DNA of 64,000 nt from DASXHY01 sp036272195 (GTDB lineage: Bacteria; Verrucomicrobiota; Verrucomicrobiia; Limisphaerales; DASXHY01): NCBI GenBank assembly GCA_036272195.1, contig DATAZE010000055.1, positions 1 through 64,000 of the forward strand. The letters are read 5' to 3'. Below, one piece after another: positions 43,431 to 53,137 of the stretch. Numbering within the stretch: the stretch's first letter is position 1; every line of letters begins with the position of its first letter. A model generated the notes under the pieces. It made no database searches and was not told the origin of the DNA. It saw only the letters and a list, made by a program, of their open reading frames with translations. A program made the translations under genes and the position numbers.

Positions 43431-46400
43431 CCATTAGGCTCCGGCGGTTTTTCCACCTGTTCGGGCTGGTGCCGGCAGCGCGCGACGAGTTTTTCCACGA
43501 GTGAAAAAGTGACCGGCACGATAAACGTGTCGACGAAAGTTGCGCCCAGCATGCCGCCGATGACCACGGTGCCGAGCGTGCGGCGCGAGATGCCGCCGGA
43601 ACCTCCGGCGAACCACAATGGCACGCAACCCAGCACGAAGGCAAACGAAGTCATTAGAATCGGACGCAATCGAATCCGCGCGCCGCTGAGGGCCGCGTCG
43701 GCGATGGATTTTCCATTTTCATATTCGGATTTCGCGAACGCGACGATGAGAATGGCGTTCTTGGCGGCGAGGCCGATGAGCATGATAAGGCCGATCTGCA
43801 CGTAGACGTTGTTTTGGTAGCCGCGCAGGTTCAGGGCGAGGAACGCGCCGAAGATGGCGGTGGGCGTGCCGAGCAAAACGCTGAATGGCAGCGTCCAGCT
43901 TTCGTATTGCGCGGCGAGAATGAGAAAAACGCACACGACCGAAAGCCCGAAGATCAACGCCGGCGAAACACCTTCGGCGGCCTGCTTTTCCTGGAAGGAC
44001 ATGCCGAAATAATCGAAGCCCATCTCGGGCGGCTGCGTCTGGCGGAAAACTTCTTCGAGAGCTTTCATCGCCTGGCCGGAACTGTAATTGGTGGCGGCGC
44101 TGCCGTTGATTTGGGCGCAACGATATTCGTTGTAACGAATGATGAATTCCGGCCCGACGCGGTGCTCGATTTTGGTCAACGCGGACAGAGGCACGCTCCG
44201 GCCCTGGTTATTGCGGACGTAAAACTGGCCGATATTTTCCGCGCTGGCGCGGTAGGGCGCCTCCGCCTCGAGGTAAACCTGCCATTGGCGTCCGAAGCGG
44301 TTGAAATAATTTACAAAGAAGCCGCCCATGAAAGTTTGAATGGTCCGGTAGACATCGCTCAGGTTCACGCCTTGTTTCAGGACTTTGTCGCGGTCCACGT
44401 TCACCTGGATTTGCGGCACGTTGGGCAAATGGGTGGTGCTGAGGCCGGCGAGCTCCGGGCGTTTGCGCGCGGCTTCCAGGAACTTGTCGAGATTGCCCGT
44501 GAGGAAAGCGACGTCTTGTTTGCCTGACCGGTCTTCCAGCATGAAGGTGAATCCGCCCGAGGTGCCGATGCCGGGAATGGTCGGCGGTGAGAACGCGAAC
44601 GCAGTGGCTTCGGGTAACTTGGCCAGCTCCTGGTTCATGTGCGCACGGATGGCGAGCATTTGTTCTTCGGGCTTCTTACGCTCGCCCCAGGGTTTCAGCG
44701 TCACGAAAAAGAAAGCGTTGTAAGTGGCTTGCACCTGGCTTTGAAGACTGAAGCCGAGGACGGTCGTGTAATACCGCACCCCGGGAGTGTCCTTGAGAAT
44801 GGCTTCGACCTTGCGACAAACTTCGCTCGTGCGTTCGAGCGAAGCGGCGTAGGGCAATTGCACATTCACATACGCATACCCCTGGTCTTCTTCCGGCAAA
44901 AATGAGGTGGGGAGCCGCGAACCGAGAAAAATTGCGGCGCCACCGATGATGGCCAGGAAAATCACACTCATCACAGTTTTGCGAATCAACACGGCCGCCA
45001 CGGCGACGTATTTGTCCCGTGCCCGGTCGAAGGTGCGATTGAACCAATCGAAAAATTTTCGCAATGGTCCGTGTGAATCCTTTTTGGGTTTCAACAATTT
45101 AGCTGCCAACGCCGGGCTGAGCGACAGGGCGTTGAAGGCGGAGATGATGACGGAGATGGCGATGGTCAGCGCGAATTGCTGGTATAAGCGGCCCGTGATG
45201 CCGGGGATGAAAATCGTGGGAATAAAAACAGCTGAAAGAATCAAGGCCAGCGCCACGACGGGGGCGGCTACTTCGTGCATTGCCTTCATCGCGGAGTCAT
45301 GCGGCGAATAACCTTCTTCGAGATGACGTTCTACGGCTTCGACGACGACGATGGAATCGTCCACCACGAGGCCGATGGCGAGGACGAGGCCGAACATGGA
45401 AAGCGTGTTGATGGAGAAGCCGAAAATAGGAAACAACGCGAAGGTGCCAATCAGTGAAACCGGCACTGCGAGCAGGGGAATGAGCGAGGCGCGCCAGCCC
45501 TGGAGAAAAATGTAGACGACGAAGATGACCAGGAGCAGGGCCTTCCAAAGCGTCTGGAAAATTTCATCCATGCCCTGGCTTACGGCCAGAGTGGTGTCGA
45601 GCGGGACGGCGAAATCCAGGTCGGCGGGGAACCGTTGCTTGAGCTGGGCCATGGCCTTTCTTACGGCATCAGCGGCCTCGAGTGCATTCGAGCCGGGCAA
45701 TTGATAAATGGCGAGAATGGCGGAGGGCTGACCGTTGAGGCGGCCCGCGATGTTGTAAAGCTGGGCGCCGAGTTCGACGCGGGCAACATCCTTGAGACGA
45801 ACCAGAGAGCCGTTGGGATTTTCCCGAATCACAATTTCTTCGAAGTCCTTTTCCGTGACTAACCGTCCCTGTGCGCGAAGGGTATAAGTGAATTCCTGAC
45901 CAGAGGGGGTGGGCGGGCCGCCGACCTGGCCGGCGGGGTTCACGGTGTTCTGGGCGTTGATCGCGTTGATGATGTCATTGACAGTGATGTTCAACTTCGC
46001 AAGTTGGTCAGGCTTGACCCAAAACCGCATGGCATACTGGCCGGCGCCGAAAACCTGAATGTTCGAGACTCCTTTCACCCGCGTGATTTGGTCGACGAGA
46101 TTGATATAGGCGTAGTTCGCGAGAAAAGTCGCGTCGTAGCTTCCTTTGGGCGAGTAGAGCGCGATGAGCATCATCGGGCTGCTGGGCGATTTTAGGAGAG
46201 TGATGCCGTAGTTGCGAACATCTTGCGGCAATTGCGATTCGGCCTGGTTTTCACGAAGTTGCGAGAGGACCTGGTCGATGTTGGGGTCGGTCTTTACATC
46301 GAAGTTCACACCCATGCGCATGGAACCGTTATTGGCGCTGATGGAATACATGTAATTCATGTTGTCCACGCCGCTCATTTGCTGCTCGATGGGTGTGGCG

Positions 46401-46582
46401 ACGGATTGTTCGAGCGTTTGTGCGTCGGCGCCGATGAAGCTGGTTTGAATGCGGATTTCCGGCGGAACGATGTTCGGGAATTGCGCGATGGGCAGGCTAA
46501 CCATCGAAACCGCGCCGATGATGACCATCAGGATGGAAATGACCATCGCGACCACGGGCCGGTTGATGAAGAAGCGATACAT
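43427..46582 (-). CDS. RND efflux permease (AcrB/MexB-like, HAE1)
   Basis: This 1,051-residue inner-membrane proton-driven exporter opens MYRFFINRPVVAMVISI, as in AcrB. The porter signatures FKVLGAGQ-like FGAGQYAMRFWVKPD and NAQNTVNPAGQVGG are present. Relay aspartates are in AIGLVVDDSIVVVEAVERH near residue 405, and the C-terminal TM block is GLAAKNAILIVAFAKSEYE. Substrates are probably hydrophobic toxic compounds. It sits between its adaptor (11 bp upstream) and its channel (4-bp overlap). No local regulator is visible. Confidence 0.93.
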   Translation of the reverse strand: MYRFFINRPVVAMVISILMVIIGAVSMVSLPIAQFPNIVPPEIRIQTSFIGADAQTLEQSVATPIEQQMSGVDNMNYMYSISANNGSMRMGVNFDVKTDPNIDQVLSQLRENQAESQLPQDVRNYGITLLKSPSSPMMLIALYSPKGSYDATFLANYAYINLVDQITRVKGVSNIQVFGAGQYAMRFWVKPDQLAKLNITVNDIINAINAQNTVNPAGQVGGPPTPSGQEFTYTLRAQGRLVTEKDFEEIVIRENPNGSLVRLKDVARVELGAQLYNIAGRLNGQPSAILAIYQLPGSNALEAADAVRKAMAQLKQRFPADLDFAVPLDTTLAVSQGMDEIFQTLWKALLLVIFVVYIFLQGWRASLIPLLAVPVSLIGTFALFPIFGFSINTLSMFGLVLAIGLVVDDSIVVVEAVERHLEEGYSPHDSAMKAMHEVAAPVVALALILSAVFIPTIFIPGITGRLYQQFALTIAISVIISAFNALSLSPALAAKLLKPKKDSHGPLRKFFDWFNRTFDRARDKYVAVAAVLIRKTVMSVIFLAIIGGAAIFLGSRLPTSFLPEEDQGYAYVNVQLPYAASLERTSEVCRKVEAILKDTPGVRYYTTVLGFSLQSQVQATYNAFFFVTLKPWGERKKPEEQMLAIRAHMNQELAKLPEATAFAFSPPTIPGIGTSGGFTFMLEDRSGKQDVAFLTGNLDKFLEAARKRPELAGLSTTHLPNVPQIQVNVDRDKVLKQGVNLSDVYRTIQTFMGGFFVNYFNRFGRQWQVYLEAEAPYRASAENIGQFYVRNNQGRSVPLSALTKIEHRVGPEFIIRYNEYRCAQINGSAATNYSSGQAMKALEEVFRQTQPPEMGFDYFGMSFQEKQAAEGVSPALIFGLSVVCVFLILAAQYESWTLPFSVLLGTPTAIFGAFLALNLRGYQNNVYVQIGLIMLIGLAAKNAILIVAFAKSEYENGKSIADAALSGARIRLRPILMTSFAFVLGCVPLWFAGGSGGISRRTLGTVVIGGMLGATFVDTFIVPVTFSLVEKLVARCRHQPEQVEKPPEPNG

Positions 46583-46593
46583 CGATCAGTTTT

Positions 46594-47775
46594 TCATTTG
46601 GCTGGGGGAGCGTTGGTGGGCGCAGGCCATGGTTTGGGATTCACCACGGTGCCCGCTTTGGCCTTCAAAGTTCCTTCCACCACCACGCGTTCTCCAGGTT
46701 TCAGCCCGTCGGCGATGACCCAATCGGTACCTACCTGTTGACCGACTTTCACGGAAACGACGTTCACCTTGTTTGATTCGCCGACGACTGTGACCTGATA
46801 AGAGCCTTGCAGTTCCGCCACGGCGCGTTGGGGCACGACGAGGGCGTTGGTTATGGTCTGTGTTTGCGCGCGCACGCGGGAATATTGTCCTGGTCGAAGC
46901 ATAAAGTTCTCATTTGAGAAGAGGCCGACGATTTGCAGCGTGCCGGTATCGATGCTCACCTGCCGATCCGCAAAATAAAATTTTCCCTTCTCCGGATAAG
47001 TGGAGCCGTCAGACAGGATTAAATCGAGCGGCGGAGCCGAATTGGAGTTTTCCGGGGAGATGAATTGCCTCCAAAACGCGAGATAGGATTGCTCGTTTAC
47101 CTGGAAATAGACCTTCATCGGATTAAGCGCCGAAACTGTGGTCAACACCGCGCTGGAGGGGCCGACGAGGTCGCCGATTTGCACCTGGGCGAGTCCCGCT
47201 AGGCCGTCGACGGGCGAGATGATTTTGGTAAAGCCCAGGTTCAACGTGGCGTTCTCAATCGTGGCCTGGTCCGCCTTGATGGCCGCCTGTGCGGCGTTCA
47301 GGGATTGGACGGAGTCATCGAGTTGCTGCTGGCTGATGGCTTTGTCTTTGGCAAGCGGAGTGAAGCGTTCCACGTCCAGCCGATTCTTTTCCACCTGGGC
47401 CTGGTCCTGCGCAAGCCTGGCTGTGGCCTGGTCCAGTGTGGCCTGGAAAGGACGAGGATCAATTTGAAAAAGGGGCTGGCCGGCTTTGACTTTATTGCCT
47501 TCAGCGTAATTCTGAGTGAGCAAATAGCCGGTCACCTGCGCGCGGATTTGCGCGTTGACGAAGCCGTCCAATGTACCGATCCATTCCTGAAAAATGGGAA
47601 GGTTGGTAGCGGTGAGAGTGAGGACTTGCACTTCCGGCGGGGCCGGCGGCGGGGGTTTCTTTTTTTTACAACCCGTGCCGAAAATAAATAGCGCCAAAGC
47701 CACGGTTAGATATGTAACTAACCGTTGCGTTACTTCGGCGATTCTGCAAATAGTCGCTTTCCCGTTGCCGGCCAT
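46594..47775 (-). CDS. RND efflux periplasmic adaptor (AcrA/MexA-like lipoprotein)
   Basis: This 393-residue adaptor is the first gene of the minus-strand efflux operon. The signal peptide ends in a lipobox (FIFGTGC, Cys at about 36), followed by a lysine/proline-rich linker (KKKKPPPPAPPEVQV). The barrel-sandwich parts are GFVNAQIRAQVTGYLLTQNY and TKIISPVDGLAGLAQVQIGD around an alpha-hairpin of about 90 residues. A beta-barrel then follows (PMKVYFQVNEQSYLAFW). The start is ATG 47775; the signal begins late (about residue 20), so a downstream start is possible. Confidence 0.9.
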   Translation of the reverse strand: MAGNGKATICRIAEVTQRLVTYLTVALALFIFGTGCKKKKPPPPAPPEVQVLTLTATNLPIFQEWIGTLDGFVNAQIRAQVTGYLLTQNYAEGNKVKAGQPLFQIDPRPFQATLDQATARLAQDQAQVEKNRLDVERFTPLAKDKAISQQQLDDSVQSLNAAQAAIKADQATIENATLNLGFTKIISPVDGLAGLAQVQIGDLVGPSSAVLTTVSALNPMKVYFQVNEQSYLAFWRQFISPENSNSAPPLDLILSDGSTYPEKGKFYFADRQVSIDTGTLQIVGLFSNENFMLRPGQYSRVRAQTQTITNALVVPQRAVAELQGSYQVTVVGESNKVNVVSVKVGQQVGTDWVIADGLKPGERVVVEGTLKAKAGTVVNPKPWPAPTNAPPAK

Positions 47776-47960
47776 AGTGATGGCCTGCTGATTTGGTTCG
47801 CGCAGGCCGGTCGGTCGGCGAAGTCCTCTGCCGACGGGCCTAATCTAACAGGGAACAATGAACGCGCAACCAACAACCAACGCCGTGCGGATGGGGTCTT
47901 CGCCTCGGCTCGAATTTGGGAAGCATGGATGGTCAGCAGGCAATCGCGATAGCGGGCTTC

Positions 47961-47990
47961 GAAACGCACGGGCGGGACGCCGTGCCACTA
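47961..47990. repeat. Half copy of the 'cacgggcg' repeat
   Basis: Bases 47961-47990 (gaaacgcacgggcggg... gtgccacta) match the right arm of the repeats at 15432-15499 and 40368-40425. The left arm is missing. It sits in the 307-bp gap between the efflux adaptor and the porin, which otherwise holds only the porin terminator. Confidence 0.7.
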
Positions 47991-47991
47991 T

Positions 47992-48044
47992 AAAAAAGCG
48001 AGGCGGGCAGGGTTCGCAATGGACTAACGAACCTACCCGCCTCG
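47992..48044 (-). terminator. Intrinsic terminator of the porin gene
   Basis: CGAGGCGGG (47999-48007) pairs with CCCGCCTCG (48036-48044), and GGTTCG (48011-48016) with CGAACC (48028-48033). On the minus strand the stem is followed by six T residues (47992-47997). It starts 39 bp after the porin stop. Confidence 0.85.
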
Positions 48045-48082
48045 TGATCGCTGGAGGAACAGACGATCAGATTCCAACCTGT

Positions 48083-49300
48083 TTAGAACAGATAGATGAT
48101 GTTAAGCGCCAAAGAGACGGAGTTCTTTTGGCTGGGATTCGCGTCTTCTCCCGACACCGTGCCGCCGTAGGGTCTGGTGCCATCGAAACTGCGGTCCCAA
48201 CGGAACTCCGCGCGGCTGACTACGTTTTTCCAGAGCGAATAATCCGCAGTCACCGTCAGGCTGCCCAGTTGGTCGTTCCCGGCGTGGCCCGTGTTCGCCG
48301 TGTCCGGGCTATAATACCAACCCTGGGTGGCGCTGGTATAATCCAGGCGGGTGTTGATTTTCAACTTCTCGGTGGCCTGCCACATGATGTAGAGGGCAGT
48401 GGCATTGGCATAACCGCCGCTCGGCGCTCCCACGTAACCGCCGATGTTGCCGGTATAGTCGTAAGCGATGCCGAGCGACAATCCGGTTACGGGAAGAGGG
48501 AGTGTGCCGCCCGCGTAGAGTTGCTGGACGTGTTCAGAATTACTGAGGTTCGGACCGGTGGTGTATCCGCCGGACACTGAAGCTCCTTTCATCCATCCCC
48601 AGCTATCGGGCGCGGTGAGCGTGACCATTGCGAGGTAGGCCTTGGCACTTTCCGTGCTCGATTTCGCGTCGACCTGTGAGTTGAACGGGCCGACGTTGCC
48701 GACGCCCGCCTGCACGGTCATCCAATCGGCGACTTTGTAGAACGCCGCAATGCCGGTGTGCGCGGAAGTTTCATCGAAGAAGCCGTAAGAGCGGCTCCAG
48801 TTCGGATCCTTATACGTGTCGTAAGCTTCATAGCCGTTGAAAGTGCCGAATTGGCCGACGTGGAATTCCAGCCCGTTTCCTACGGGCACGTGGAGGTTCA
48901 CGTAAGCTTCGTTAAACGCGAATTCGGTGGTTGAAGAACTCGAGACCAGGCCGGTTCCGCGTTTGGCGGCGCCCGGGCCCATCAGCATTTGCACGTGGTA
49001 ACCGGCAGACCAGGCGTCCTGGTCCAACGGTTTATCCAGCGTGAGGCTGACGACATTCAGGTTGAAGCCGTCCTGCACGTCCGCGCCGTCGTAAACGCGG
49101 CCGGGCATGTTGGCGTCACCGGTGCCGAATTTCCAAACCGCCGCGGTATCCACGTAACCGCTGAGAGTCGTCGATGAGAGGGCGGTCAAAACGGTGCTGG
49201 GCGTAGGCGCGGCTGCGGGAGCGTCGTCTGCGAGCATTACCGCCGGGAGGCTGACCACGCCGGCACTCAACAACATTTTGGTCCACTTACTTATTTTCAT
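48083..49300 (-). CDS. Outer-membrane beta-barrel porin (BBP2/OmpL-like)
   Basis: This 405-residue protein has a signal peptide (MKISKWTKMLLSAGVVSLPAVMLA). A barrel of alternating amphipathic strands follows, rich in Gly, Tyr and Trp (LSGYVDTAAVWKFGTGD, LEFHVGQFGTFNGYEAYDTY, GLSLGIAYDYTGNIGGYVG), ending in the aromatic strand LALNIIYLF. It fits the BBP2 putative porin family. ATG 49300 is preferred over 49408 because it begins the signal peptide. It is divergent from the urea transporter operon across 693 bp, so entry of small nitrogen compounds through the outer membrane is a reasonable role. Confidence 0.82.
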   Translation of the reverse strand: MKISKWTKMLLSAGVVSLPAVMLADDAPAAAPTPSTVLTALSSTTLSGYVDTAAVWKFGTGDANMPGRVYDGADVQDGFNLNVVSLTLDKPLDQDAWSAGYHVQMLMGPGAAKRGTGLVSSSSTTEFAFNEAYVNLHVPVGNGLEFHVGQFGTFNGYEAYDTYKDPNWSRSYGFFDETSAHTGIAAFYKVADWMTVQAGVGNVGPFNSQVDAKSSTESAKAYLAMVTLTAPDSWGWMKGASVSGGYTTGPNLSNSEHVQQLYAGGTLPLPVTGLSLGIAYDYTGNIGGYVGAPSGGYANATALYIMWQATEKLKINTRLDYTSATQGWYYSPDTANTGHAGNDQLGSLTVTADYSLWKNVVSRAEFRWDRSFDGTRPYGGTVSGEDANPSQKNSVSLALNIIYLF

Positions 49301-49993
49301 AATGTGTTTTATAGGTTTCACTTTGAATCGTACGCCTTGTGCGCACTTTTGGTTCACGTGCGCCAAGCAGAAACGGTACCTCGCGGAAAATTCATCCTTT
49401 GTCTGCATGGCCCTCGCGTGAATTCAAAACATGCGCGCACCCTTTGGAAATGTGCTCTCCGAAATGCTCCGTTTGCTTGAGTGAATTTTTTTTGAACGAA
49501 TGATGAAATAAAAACAATGGGGCGCCAGCCACGATGTGCGAGTGAACCAATTCTGCGGTTCACGCGGCGGACATCACGTGTGTTTTATCCAGTGTTCACG
49601 GCACGTTTTGCGTTTCATCAGCGAAGAAAAATCTTTGCGTGAGCCGGCTCGCTGATGCTGTCTTGCGCGTCGCGGGGAAAAGTTTTTCAGATAATCGAAG
49701 TCGTGTGTGACTTCTCAGTTACATGTGGAATTTTTTTTGACCTCGCGCTGTTCATACTTTTACCGCCTGCGCAATTTTCCACTGCGCCGAAAAATCACTT
49801 TTAAAAATCTTCGTTGCGGAATCCTTTGAATAAAGGAGCAACGGCGGAAAATTTTTTCGTGTGGCACATCGGGTGCTGAAATGCCGCGACAACATCGACG
49901 CCACTGGGTGACGGTGTGTCGCGTGACCAAAGAACCAACACGCAGAGTAAGCAGAACGATAACCTGAAAAACAGAAACGAACCCACACTCGCT
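49301..49993. other. Long divergent regulatory region, porin / urtA
   Basis: This 693-bp non-coding region separates the porin and urtA starts. It contains a perfect hairpin GTGAACC/GGTTCAC (49542-49563) and three scattered ggttcacg/gttcacg motifs (near 49353, 49557 and 49591). A -24/-12-like element is at 49862-49880. No convincing protein, tRNA or known riboswitch was found. The length suggests control of both sides by one or more activators. Confidence 0.5.
49862..49880 (+). promoter_or_regulatory. -24/-12 (sigma-54-like) promoter element before urtA
   Basis: TGGCACATCGGGTGCTGAA has GG and GC elements spaced as in sigma-54 promoters (TGGCAC, five bases, then GTGC where TTGC is consensus). 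It lies 113 bp upstream of the urtA start. A 19-base stretch identical at 16 positions occurs upstream of the ureohydrolase gene (56111-56129). Sigma-54 is the normal choice for nitrogen-scavenging genes in many bacteria; whether this organism has rpoN cannot be seen here. Confidence 0.5.
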
Positions 49994-51298
49994 ATGATTG
50001 CTATGAAAAAGAAGCTGTCCCTCCTGAAAAAAACATTTCTCCTGTTCGGCCTGGCCGCCACGCTGGCGTTGCCGGCTTATGCGGCGGATACGATCAAGGT
50101 TGGTATTCTCCATTCGCTCAGCGGCACAATGGCCATCAGTGAAACCTCCCTGCGCGATGTGCTGCTTTTCACGTTTGACGAGATCAACAAAGCCGGCGGC
50201 ATCAAGGTGGGCGACAAGAGTTATATGATCGAACCCGTCATTGTGGACGGCGCCTCGAACTGGCCGCTCTTTGCGGAGAAGGCCAAGCAATTGCTTGAAG
50301 AAGACAAGGTGGCCGTGGTTTTCGGCTGCTGGACTTCAGTGAGCCGCAAATCGGTCCTGCCGGTTTTCGAGAAGGACAACGGAATGCTTTTTTACCCGGT
50401 GCAATATGAGGGTGAGGAGCTATCGAAGAACATTTTCTACACTGCTGAAGCCGTAAACCAGCAGGCGACGCCCGCGGTGGATTACCTGCTGGCGCAGGGT
50501 AAAAAGAAATTTTACCTGATTGGCACCGATTACGTTTATCCGCAAACGACCAATCTTATCCTGTATAAGTATCTTCTCCTGCACGGGATCAAAATCGAGG
50601 ATATCGCCGGCGGTTTCCGCAAGGATGATTCCGGCAAAGTTATTTCCGCTGGCAAGTATACTCCCTTCGGCCACACCGACTATCAGCAGATTGTGGCGGA
50701 GATCAAGCAGTTTGCGGCCAGCGGTGACGCTTGCGTGCTCAACACCATCAACGGTGATTCCAACGTGCCGTTCTTCAAGGAAATTGCGGCCGCCGGCCTG
50801 ACGGCCTCCGATTGCCCGGTGGTTTCCTTCAGCCTCGCGGAAGACGAGCTTCGCTCGCTGCCGACCAAGGATCTCGTGGGCGAACTCGGTTGCTGGAAGT
50901 ATTTCATGTCCATCAATTCCTCCGAGAACAAGTCGTTTCTGAAAAGCTGGGATAGCTGGCTCAAGACGGAGAGCTACCCGGGCGTGGTGAAAGAAAAACG
51001 CGCGGTGGACAGCCCGATGGTGCTCTCCTACAACGGGGTTTATCTCTGGAAAAAAGCGGTCGAAAAAGCCGGCACCTTCGATGTGGACAAAGTGCGTGAG
51101 GCGCTCGAATCCGGCGACGTCAGCTTTGACGGCCCCGGCGGCAAGACCACGATGCAGAAGAACCATCATACCATCAGCAACGTTTACATCGGTGAGACCA
51201 AGGCGAACGGCCAGTTCAAGATCATCAAGGAATTCAAGGACGTGGCCGGCGAGCCGTTCATCCTGAAGGGTCTCGACGACAAGCTTGCGGCCAAATAA
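49994..51298 (+). CDS. urtA: Urea ABC transporter, substrate-binding protein
   Basis: UrtA is the periplasmic binding protein of the high-affinity urea importer UrtABCDE. The protein has 434 residues from ATG 49994 (MIAMKKKLSLLKK), with a signal peptide cleaved after PAYA. Diagnostic blocks are IKVGILHSLSGTMAISETSL, FGCWTSVSRKSVLPVFE and LFYPVQYEGEELSKN. A GTG start at 49916 is in frame but adds hydrophilic sequence before the signal. It is the first gene of urtABCDE. A related amide could also be bound, but the UrtA motifs argue for urea. Confidence 0.94.
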   Translation: MIAMKKKLSLLKKTFLLFGLAATLALPAYAADTIKVGILHSLSGTMAISETSLRDVLLFTFDEINKAGGIKVGDKSYMIEPVIVDGASNWPLFAEKAKQLLEEDKVAVVFGCWTSVSRKSVLPVFEKDNGMLFYPVQYEGEELSKNIFYTAEAVNQQATPAVDYLLAQGKKKFYLIGTDYVYPQTTNLILYKYLLLHGIKIEDIAGGFRKDDSGKVISAGKYTPFGHTDYQQIVAEIKQFAASGDACVLNTINGDSNVPFFKEIAAAGLTASDCPVVSFSLAEDELRSLPTKDLVGELGCWKYFMSINSSENKSFLKSWDSWLKTESYPGVVKEKRAVDSPMVLSYNGVYLWKKAVEKAGTFDVDKVREALESGDVSFDGPGGKTTMQKNHHTISNVYIGETKANGQFKIIKEFKDVAGEPFILKGLDDKLAAK

Positions 51299-51336
51299 TG
51301 GCCGCATTTGGGGTGAGAAAACGAAAAAGGGAACAG

Positions 51337-51368
51337 AAAGGGGTGGAGTTGGGAGACTCCATCCCTTT
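51337..51368 (+). promoter_or_regulatory. Intercistronic hairpin between urtA and urtB
   Basis: AAAGGGGTGGAGT (51337-51349) pairs with ACTCCATCCCTTT (51356-51368) with one G-U pair and a 6-base loop. It lies 38 bp after the urtA stop and 9 bp before the urtB start. It lacks a proper T-tract, so mRNA stabilisation of the abundant binding-protein message or partial attenuation is more likely than full termination. Confidence 0.6.
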
Positions 51369-51377
51369 CTCGTCAAT

Positions 51378-53126
51378 ATGAAGAGCGCGCTGAAACTATT
51401 CGCCGGTTTGTTGCTGGTTTACCTGCTTTGCCGTTCGGCCAGGGCGGCAACGGAGTTGAGTGATTCCGAGGTTCGCGGGCAACTCGTAAAAACTTTATTG
51501 AGTACGGGCGAGGAACAGCAGACCAATCTCACCCAGCTCGCTGATGCGGGTTCTAGATTGGTCCACGACGTTCTGACTGCGTGGACGCGCGATGGTGTTT
51601 ATCTCATGGACGGGCCGGACAACACCAAAATCCCCGTGTTGCTCGAAGAACAGACCGACGTCGATGGCAAAGCGCGCGCTGTCCGCATCGCAGACGGTCA
51701 ATTTATCAAGGATGACAAGGGGCAGGAGCTTCGCTTTGCGGCCACGGACCTGACGACAGCGGACACGGACATGCGCTTGCGCAGCGCCATTCAGCAGACT
51801 TTGGACGCGTTGGCACTTTCTGACCCGAACCCGGATGCGCGCCGCTCGGCGATTTTGAAGCTCGGCAATTCCGGCAAGGAAAAAAACATTCTTTTGCTCC
51901 AGGCACGGCAGGAAAAGGAAACGGATGCGGTAACTAAAAAAACGTTGAATGAAGCCATTGCGCTTCTTCAACTCGGCAGCGCCGATTCGTCGGTTCAAAT
52001 TGCCGCTGTCCGGAAGCTCGCCTCGCTGAATTCCATTGGCAGTCTGGACAATCTCAAGCGCCTGGTGGCGGACCCGAAGACGAATCCGTCCGTTGCGGGT
52101 GAGACAAAGCGGGCGATTTCATCCATTCAGGAACACATTCAATGGGTCAATTTTTTCGGGACGATTTTTCGCGGGATGAGCCTGGGTTCGATCCTGCTGG
52201 TGGTCGCTCTTGGGCTGGCCATTACTTTCGGTTTGATGGGCGTCATCAATATGGCGCACGGCGAAATGATCGCGGTCGGCGCTTACACATGTTACGTGGT
52301 GCAAAATATTTTCGGCAGCGGATTTGGTTTCACGATCAACCTGCCGTTCAGCATCGCTGGACATCAACTGGGTTTCGGGATGCATCTTCCCGGGCTGAAT
52401 GCGACTGGGTTATTTTATGAAAGCTATTTTCTTTTCGCGCTGCCGCTGAGTTTTCTGACGGCGGCGCTGGCTGGGTTGGCCATCGAACGCAGCGTGATTC
52501 GGTTTCTGTATCGCCGCCCGCTGGAATCGCTGCTGGCGACGTGGGGAATTTCGCTGATCATGCAGCAATGTTTCCGAATGGTGTTTGGCGCGAACAATGT
52601 GCAGGTCAATTCGCCTTCCTGGATGCAGGGCCATTTTTCCCTCAATGATGTTCTCTTCGGTTATAACCGCGTTTTTGTAATTGTTTTTGCCGTGGTGATC
52701 GTCATCGGCACGTGGTTGCTGCTCACGAAGACCCCGCTGGGCCTGCTGATTCGGGCGGTGATGCAAAACCGCAACATGGCTTCGTGCATCGGTGTGCGCA
52801 CGGACCGGGTGAACATGATGACGTTCGCATTTGGTTCGGGTTTGGCGGGATTGGCCGGGTCGTTCCTTTCGCAAATCGGCAATGTCGGCCCGAGCATGGG
52901 CCAGGATCATATCGTGAACGCGTTCATGACGGTGGTTGTGGGCGGGGTCGGCAGCATTGTCGGCACGGTCTATTCCGCGTTGGGCGTCGGCACCGGCGAT
53001 CAGGTGCTGCAACAGGTGACCGGTTCGCCGGTGGCGGGAAAAATTGTGATGCTCGTGCTGATTATTCTTTTTTTGCAATGGAAACCCGGCGGCTTGTTTG
53101 CCATCCGCTCGCGGAGTTTGGATTGA
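51378..53126 (+). CDS. urtB: Urea ABC transporter, permease UrtB
   Basis: This 582-residue inner-membrane permease is of the branched-chain amino acid transporter (LivH) type. A signal-like N-terminus (to SARA, about residue 24) precedes an extracytoplasmic helical region of about 240 residues with HEAT-like repeats (DPNPDARRSAILKLGNSGKE, SSVQIAAVRKLASL). The membrane domain then starts near residue 255 (GMSLGSILLVVALGLAITFG, LMGVINMAHGEMIAVGAY). Such an extension is usual in UrtB. ATG 51378 is chosen as the start of the signal; the upstream frame reads through the intercistronic hairpin. Confidence 0.93.
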   Translation: MKSALKLFAGLLLVYLLCRSARAATELSDSEVRGQLVKTLLSTGEEQQTNLTQLADAGSRLVHDVLTAWTRDGVYLMDGPDNTKIPVLLEEQTDVDGKARAVRIADGQFIKDDKGQELRFAATDLTTADTDMRLRSAIQQTLDALALSDPNPDARRSAILKLGNSGKEKNILLLQARQEKETDAVTKKTLNEAIALLQLGSADSSVQIAAVRKLASLNSIGSLDNLKRLVADPKTNPSVAGETKRAISSIQEHIQWVNFFGTIFRGMSLGSILLVVALGLAITFGLMGVINMAHGEMIAVGAYTCYVVQNIFGSGFGFTINLPFSIAGHQLGFGMHLPGLNATGLFYESYFLFALPLSFLTAALAGLAIERSVIRFLYRRPLESLLATWGISLIMQQCFRMVFGANNVQVNSPSWMQGHFSLNDVLFGYNRVFVIVFAVVIVIGTWLLLTKTPLGLLIRAVMQNRNMASCIGVRTDRVNMMTFAFGSGLAGLAGSFLSQIGNVGPSMGQDHIVNAFMTVVVGGVGSIVGTVYSALGVGTGDQVLQQVTGSPVAGKIVMLVLIILFLQWKPGGLFAIRSRSLD

Positions 53127-53137
53127 CCTCTTAAATC

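Noticed and set aside
49542..49563. Hairpin GTGAACC/GGTTCAC as a terminator or riboswitch
   Set aside because: There is no T-tract on either strand and no match to a known aptamer; it is recorded only as part of the divergent regulatory region.
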